A DNA stretch of 64,000 nucleotides from Holophagaceae bacterium (GTDB lineage Bacteria; Acidobacteriota; Holophagae; Holophagales; Holophagaceae). How positions within the stretch are numbered: position 1 is the stretch's first letter; each line of letters starts with the position of its first letter. The notes beneath the pieces are model-generated. The model saw only the letters and a program-made list of their open reading frames with translations. It did no database searches and was not told where the DNA came from. Shown piece by piece: positions 60,903 through 64,000 of this stretch. The position numbers and the translations under genes were made by a program. The stretch is taken from positions 1 through 64,000 of the forward strand of contig JADKJH010000006.1 in the NCBI GenBank assembly GCA_016722505.1, in the 5' to 3' direction.

Positions 60903-63467
60903 GTGAAGCGGATGCAGCAACACGAATGGGAAAAGATCAAGGAAGTTTTCACGGCGGCGCTTGAGCGGCCTGTCGCATTGCGGGCGCAATTCATCGCGGA
61001 ATCCTGCGGTGGGGACGAAGCGTTGCGCAGCGAAGTTGAATCGCTGCTTGCGGCCCATGAAGAACCGGAAAACCTGCTTGAGCGGCACACTACGGACCTC
61101 GCAGCGCGGCTGCAGCCCGACGGCGACGGCTATCTAGGGAAACGCTTTGGCGCTTACCGCATTTTGCGGGAAATCGGCCGCGGCGGGATGGGCGCGGTCT
61201 TCCTGGCTGAACGCGCCGACGGCGAATTCCAACAGCAAGCCGCGCTGAAAATCATTCGACCCAGTTTCGCCCGGGGTGAACTCGAAAAACTCTTTAAACG
61301 CGAACGCCAAATCCTCGCCTCATTGAACCATCCGAATATCGCGAAGCTGATCGATGGGGGCGTTTCCGGCACAGGCGAGCTTTTCCTCGCCATGGAATTC
61401 ATTGCCGGGGATCCACTCATAGTTTTCGCCGAGAAACATCAACTGCCCATTGATGACCGTTTGCGGCTCTTTCTCAAGGTTTGCCGCGCCGTTTCCTTCG
61501 CCCATCAAAACCTGGTCATTCATCGCGACCTGAAGCCTTCGAACATCCTGGTTCCCGATGACGGAGAACCCCGGCTGCTGGATTTCGGTTTGGCGAAGTT
61601 GTCGCAACCCGCGGCGGCGCCGGATGGATTGGCGAATGCCGACCGGACCGAGACGGCGCTCCTGGCCTTCACCGCGGCCTACGCCGCACCTGAGCAAATT
61701 CTCGGGAAGAATGTGACGACCGTTTCGGACATCTTCAGCCTGGGCGTGATCTTATATGAACTGTTGGCCGGCGAGAAACCATTCCACTTTGAAGGCAAGA
61801 GCCTTGAAGAAATCATCAAAACCGCCACCGGGGACGAACCGGCCTTGCCCAGCCGGATTGCGAAATCCAACAGCCCCCAATCGGTGGTCAATCAACGGCG
61901 GCTACGCGGCGATTTGGACAATATCACGCTGAAGGCGTTGCAAAAGGATCCAGCGCGACGTTACCAGTCTGCTGCGGAATTCGCCGGCGACATCGAAAAG
62001 CACCTGGAGAATTTGCCGATCTCGGCGCGTCCCAACACCCTCGCCTACCGGGCGTCGAGATTTTACCAACGCAACAAGATTGCTGTTTCGGCCACGGTTT
62101 TCATCATTGTCGCTTTGGCTGCCGGCCTGGCAACTTCGCTCCGGCAGTACAGCAATGCCCTCCGGGAAAACACCAAGGCGCGCCACGAGAAGCTGAAGGC
62201 AGAACGCATCAATGGGTTCCTGCAAAGAATGCTCTCGTTCTCGAACCAGAGCATCTCTTCCGTTTCGCCGGTAGCCAACAGAAAAGATGTGTCGGTCAAC
62301 GAAATGCTCGATCAGATCGCACCGAAGATCGAGATCGAACTTGCAGACCAGCCCGAAGTGCGCGCCCAACTTCTTCGAACCGTCGGCAGCGCTTACGCAT
62401 CCCTCGGGCAATACGATGTGGCTGAGAAAAATCTGCGTGCAGGATTGGCGACCCAGACAAATCTCTATGGCGAGGACAACCCCGAAGTTGCGGCGACGTT
62501 GGATGAGCTGGGAGTGCTGTTATTCCGAGAGCTCAAGTATGAAGAGGCGCAGAAGTTGTTGGGGAAGGCCGCGGGCTTTTATCGGAAACAGCAGAAGGCC
62601 AACGCTCTGGATTACAGCCCTGCCAAACTCGCGCTGACCCTGGACTATCTTGGCGTCACCACTTATTTCCGTGGGGATGCGAAGACGGCTCGTTCCCTGT
62701 TGGAGGAGGCTGTACAGATCTCTTCAGGCGCGAACCTGAAGGGAGGCGAGCGTGGTGTTCTTGCCTTGAACAAGTCAGACCTGGGCTCGTTTCTGGTGTT
62801 ACAGGGCGACGCTGAGGCAGGGGAGCCACTGCTCCTGGAGGCCGTGACCGAGTTCCGCAAAATCTCAACTCCAGTGCGGTGGGAGCTGGGGGCGACGCTG
62901 CAGTTCCTAGGTTTAGTGGCGACGAACAAGAACCGCCTTGACGAAGCAGAAAAATACCTGTTGGAGAGCGAGCAGATCTTAAGGCAGACGCTGGGTGAGA
63001 AGAATATTTATCTGTGTGGCGCGATCATGCAGCAGGCCAACGTGCTGCTGCGTAAAAACGATCTCGTAGCGGCGGGAAAAAAAGCGCGGGAGTCGCTCGC
63101 GATGATAAAAGCCTTTTCCCCAGACAATGAATTGCCATGGGTGAGGGCACTGCTTGTGCTAGGAGATATTTCTGTCAAGGCTGGCCGCTCGCGCGAAGGC
63201 GTAGACTACTTCCGCCAAGCGCTGGCGATCTACGAGCAGCAGTCGCCGAAGAATCTCCTCGCCATCGTGCCCTTGCAAGTCAAATTGAGTCAGTTGTTGC
63301 TTAGCCAGCACCGTCTGTCCGAAGCAGAGGACATGGCGCTCAAGGCACATGAAGCGGTTAGAAAAAATCTAGGCGAGCGGCATTCGCTGATGGAAATGAC
63401 GGCACACAATTTGAAGCAGATTTATGAGAAGCGGGGGAAACACGATTTGGCTCAAAAGCTAAAATGA
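60903..63467 (+). CDS. Serine/threonine protein kinase with TPR sensor domain
   Basis: The 854 residues have a short helical N-terminus, a kinase domain (~80-345) with GRGGMGAVFLAERADGEF, HRDLKPSNILVPDD, LLDFGLAKLS and SDIFSLGVILYELLAGEKPF, a membrane segment (VSATVFIIVALAAGLATSL), and TPR repeats outside. It starts at GTG 60903 or ATG 60912. Kinases of this pattern regulate the adjacent sigma factor; the signal is unknown. Confidence 0.92.
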   Translation: MKRMQQHEWEKIKEVFTAALERPVALRAQFIAESCGGDEALRSEVESLLAAHEEPENLLERHTTDLAARLQPDGDGYLGKRFGAYRILREIGRGGMGAVFLAERADGEFQQQAALKIIRPSFARGELEKLFKRERQILASLNHPNIAKLIDGGVSGTGELFLAMEFIAGDPLIVFAEKHQLPIDDRLRLFLKVCRAVSFAHQNLVIHRDLKPSNILVPDDGEPRLLDFGLAKLSQPAAAPDGLANADRTETALLAFTAAYAAPEQILGKNVTTVSDIFSLGVILYELLAGEKPFHFEGKSLEEIIKTATGDEPALPSRIAKSNSPQSVVNQRRLRGDLDNITLKALQKDPARRYQSAAEFAGDIEKHLENLPISARPNTLAYRASRFYQRNKIAVSATVFIIVALAAGLATSLRQYSNALRENTKARHEKLKAERINGFLQRMLSFSNQSISSVSPVANRKDVSVNEMLDQIAPKIEIELADQPEVRAQLLRTVGSAYASLGQYDVAEKNLRAGLATQTNLYGEDNPEVAATLDELGVLLFRELKYEEAQKLLGKAAGFYRKQQKANALDYSPAKLALTLDYLGVTTYFRGDAKTARSLLEEAVQISSGANLKGGERGVLALNKSDLGSFLVLQGDAEAGEPLLLEAVTEFRKISTPVRWELGATLQFLGLVATNKNRLDEAEKYLLESEQILRQTLGEKNIYLCGAIMQQANVLLRKNDLVAAGKKARESLAMIKAFSPDNELPWVRALLVLGDISVKAGRSREGVDYFRQALAIYEQQSPKNLLAIVPLQVKLSQLLLSQHRLSEAEDMALKAHEAVRKNLGERHSLMEMTAHNLKQIYEKRGKHDLAQKLK

Positions 63468-63549
63468 CCCCGCGCTAGCCTTGACCAGATTCGCGCTTCC
63501 GCCTGTATCCGTACGGCTCATGGCTGCACAAGCAGAACCGTGTCGCCCA

Positions 63550-64000
63550 TCACGCCATGACACGCCTATAACGGTAGTACGCCGCGCAGGCGCCTTCGCT
63601 GCTGACCATGGTGGCGCCGAGGGGTTTTTCCGGCGTGCAGCGGGTGCCGAAGGCCGGGCATTCCTGGGGTTTCAGCAGGCCCTGCAATACCAGGCCGCTT
63701 TGGCATTCGGTGGATTCGGGACCGCCGACAGCTTCGACGCCGAAGCGCTTTTCCGCGTCGAATTCCAGATATTCCGGGCGCAGTCCCAGGCCGCTTTCGG
63801 CGATGGGTCCGATGCCCCGCCAGGTGCGGCGCACGACCTGGAAGACCTCGCGGATCATGGCCTGGGCGGGGCGGTTGCCCTCGGCGCGCACCAGGCGTTC
63901 GTACTGGTTCTCCACCTCGTGGCGGCCCTCTTCAAGTTGCGTCACGCACATGAGGATGCCTTGCAGGAGATCAAGGGGTTCGAAGGCCGTGACGACGATG
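63550..64000 (-). CDS. hypD: Hydrogenase maturation protein HypD, C-terminal part
   Basis: HypD forms the Fe(CN)2CO precursor with HypC. The visible part includes [40 protein letters not shown] and the Fe-S Cys ([32 protein letters not shown]). The gene runs beyond the right edge. It should lie next to hypE but is separated from it by the lipoprotein and sigma/kinase genes. Confidence 0.93.
   Translation of the reverse strand, partial: IVVTAFEPLDLLQGILMCVTQLEEGRHEVENQYERLVRAEGNRPAQAMIREVFQVVRRTWRGIGPIAESGLGLRPEYLEFDAEKRFGVEAVGGPESTECQSGLVLQGLLKPQECPAFGTRCTPEKPLGATMVSSEGACAAYYRYRRVMA

Overview
The window is a high-GC bacterial chromosome segment. The gene content (alternative complex III joined to a Nar nitrate reductase, a sigma factor/Ser-Thr kinase pair, Hyp maturation genes, a type II glyceraldehyde-3-phosphate dehydrogenase) suggests an Acidobacteriota member, possibly a Geothrix/Holophaga relative. 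This is inferred from gene content only. Many genes are broken by single-base changes in short homopolymers, and one intergenic stretch is an implausible poly-G block, so base-level quality is imperfect and most frameshifts are probably errors.

Layout. 1-1475: 5' part of a membrane PAS sensor. 1.7-8.9 kb: type I restriction-modification locus (hsdM, hsdS, rhuM, hsdR), bracketed by copies of a ~173-bp repeat, with tmRNA (ssrA) at its right edge. 9.4-18.4 kb: housekeeping genes (fmdB-like, mpg, guaD, type II GAPDH, rlmH, meaB) plus a four-helix-bundle gene between oppositely oriented heptamer arrays. 18.46-27.91 kb: an integrative element inserted in tRNA-Pro, with a 50-bp att duplication, tyrosine integrase, AlpA-like regulator, primase/helicase, a probable iteron region, and a NYN-nuclease gene preceded by a striking three-unit hairpin array. 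28-30 kb: an orphan gene and remnants of a second type I methylase locus. 30.1-36.1 kb: a cluster of three tail-collar proteins, a DUF6916-like protein, a GNAT enzyme, a Tat-exported binding protein, a collagen-like/S74 protein and a HEAGH protein.

36.3-51 kb: one long minus-strand respiratory gene train: diheme cytochrome c, narGHJI, then actABCDEF (alternative complex III). NarGHI would reduce nitrate with quinol; ACIII would oxidise quinol and pass electrons to cytochrome c. FNR-type boxes precede this train and the neighbouring ric/scdA iron-centre repair gene. 52-57 kb: an output-less LytS/PAS membrane protein, a cbiM-cbiQ-cbiO metal importer (nickel or cobalt) and hypE. 57.1-63.5 kb: a large Ig/LamG/kelch lipoprotein and an ECF-type sigma factor/Ser-Thr kinase pair, sitting between hypE and hypD (hypD runs off the right edge).

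The most unusual item is the NYN gene with its upstream array. On the minus strand the order is promoter with internal palindrome, three 51-nt units each carrying two hairpins with conserved loops, a T-tract terminator, then the nuclease gene. This is the layout of type III toxin-antitoxin loci, but with an unrelated nuclease fold.
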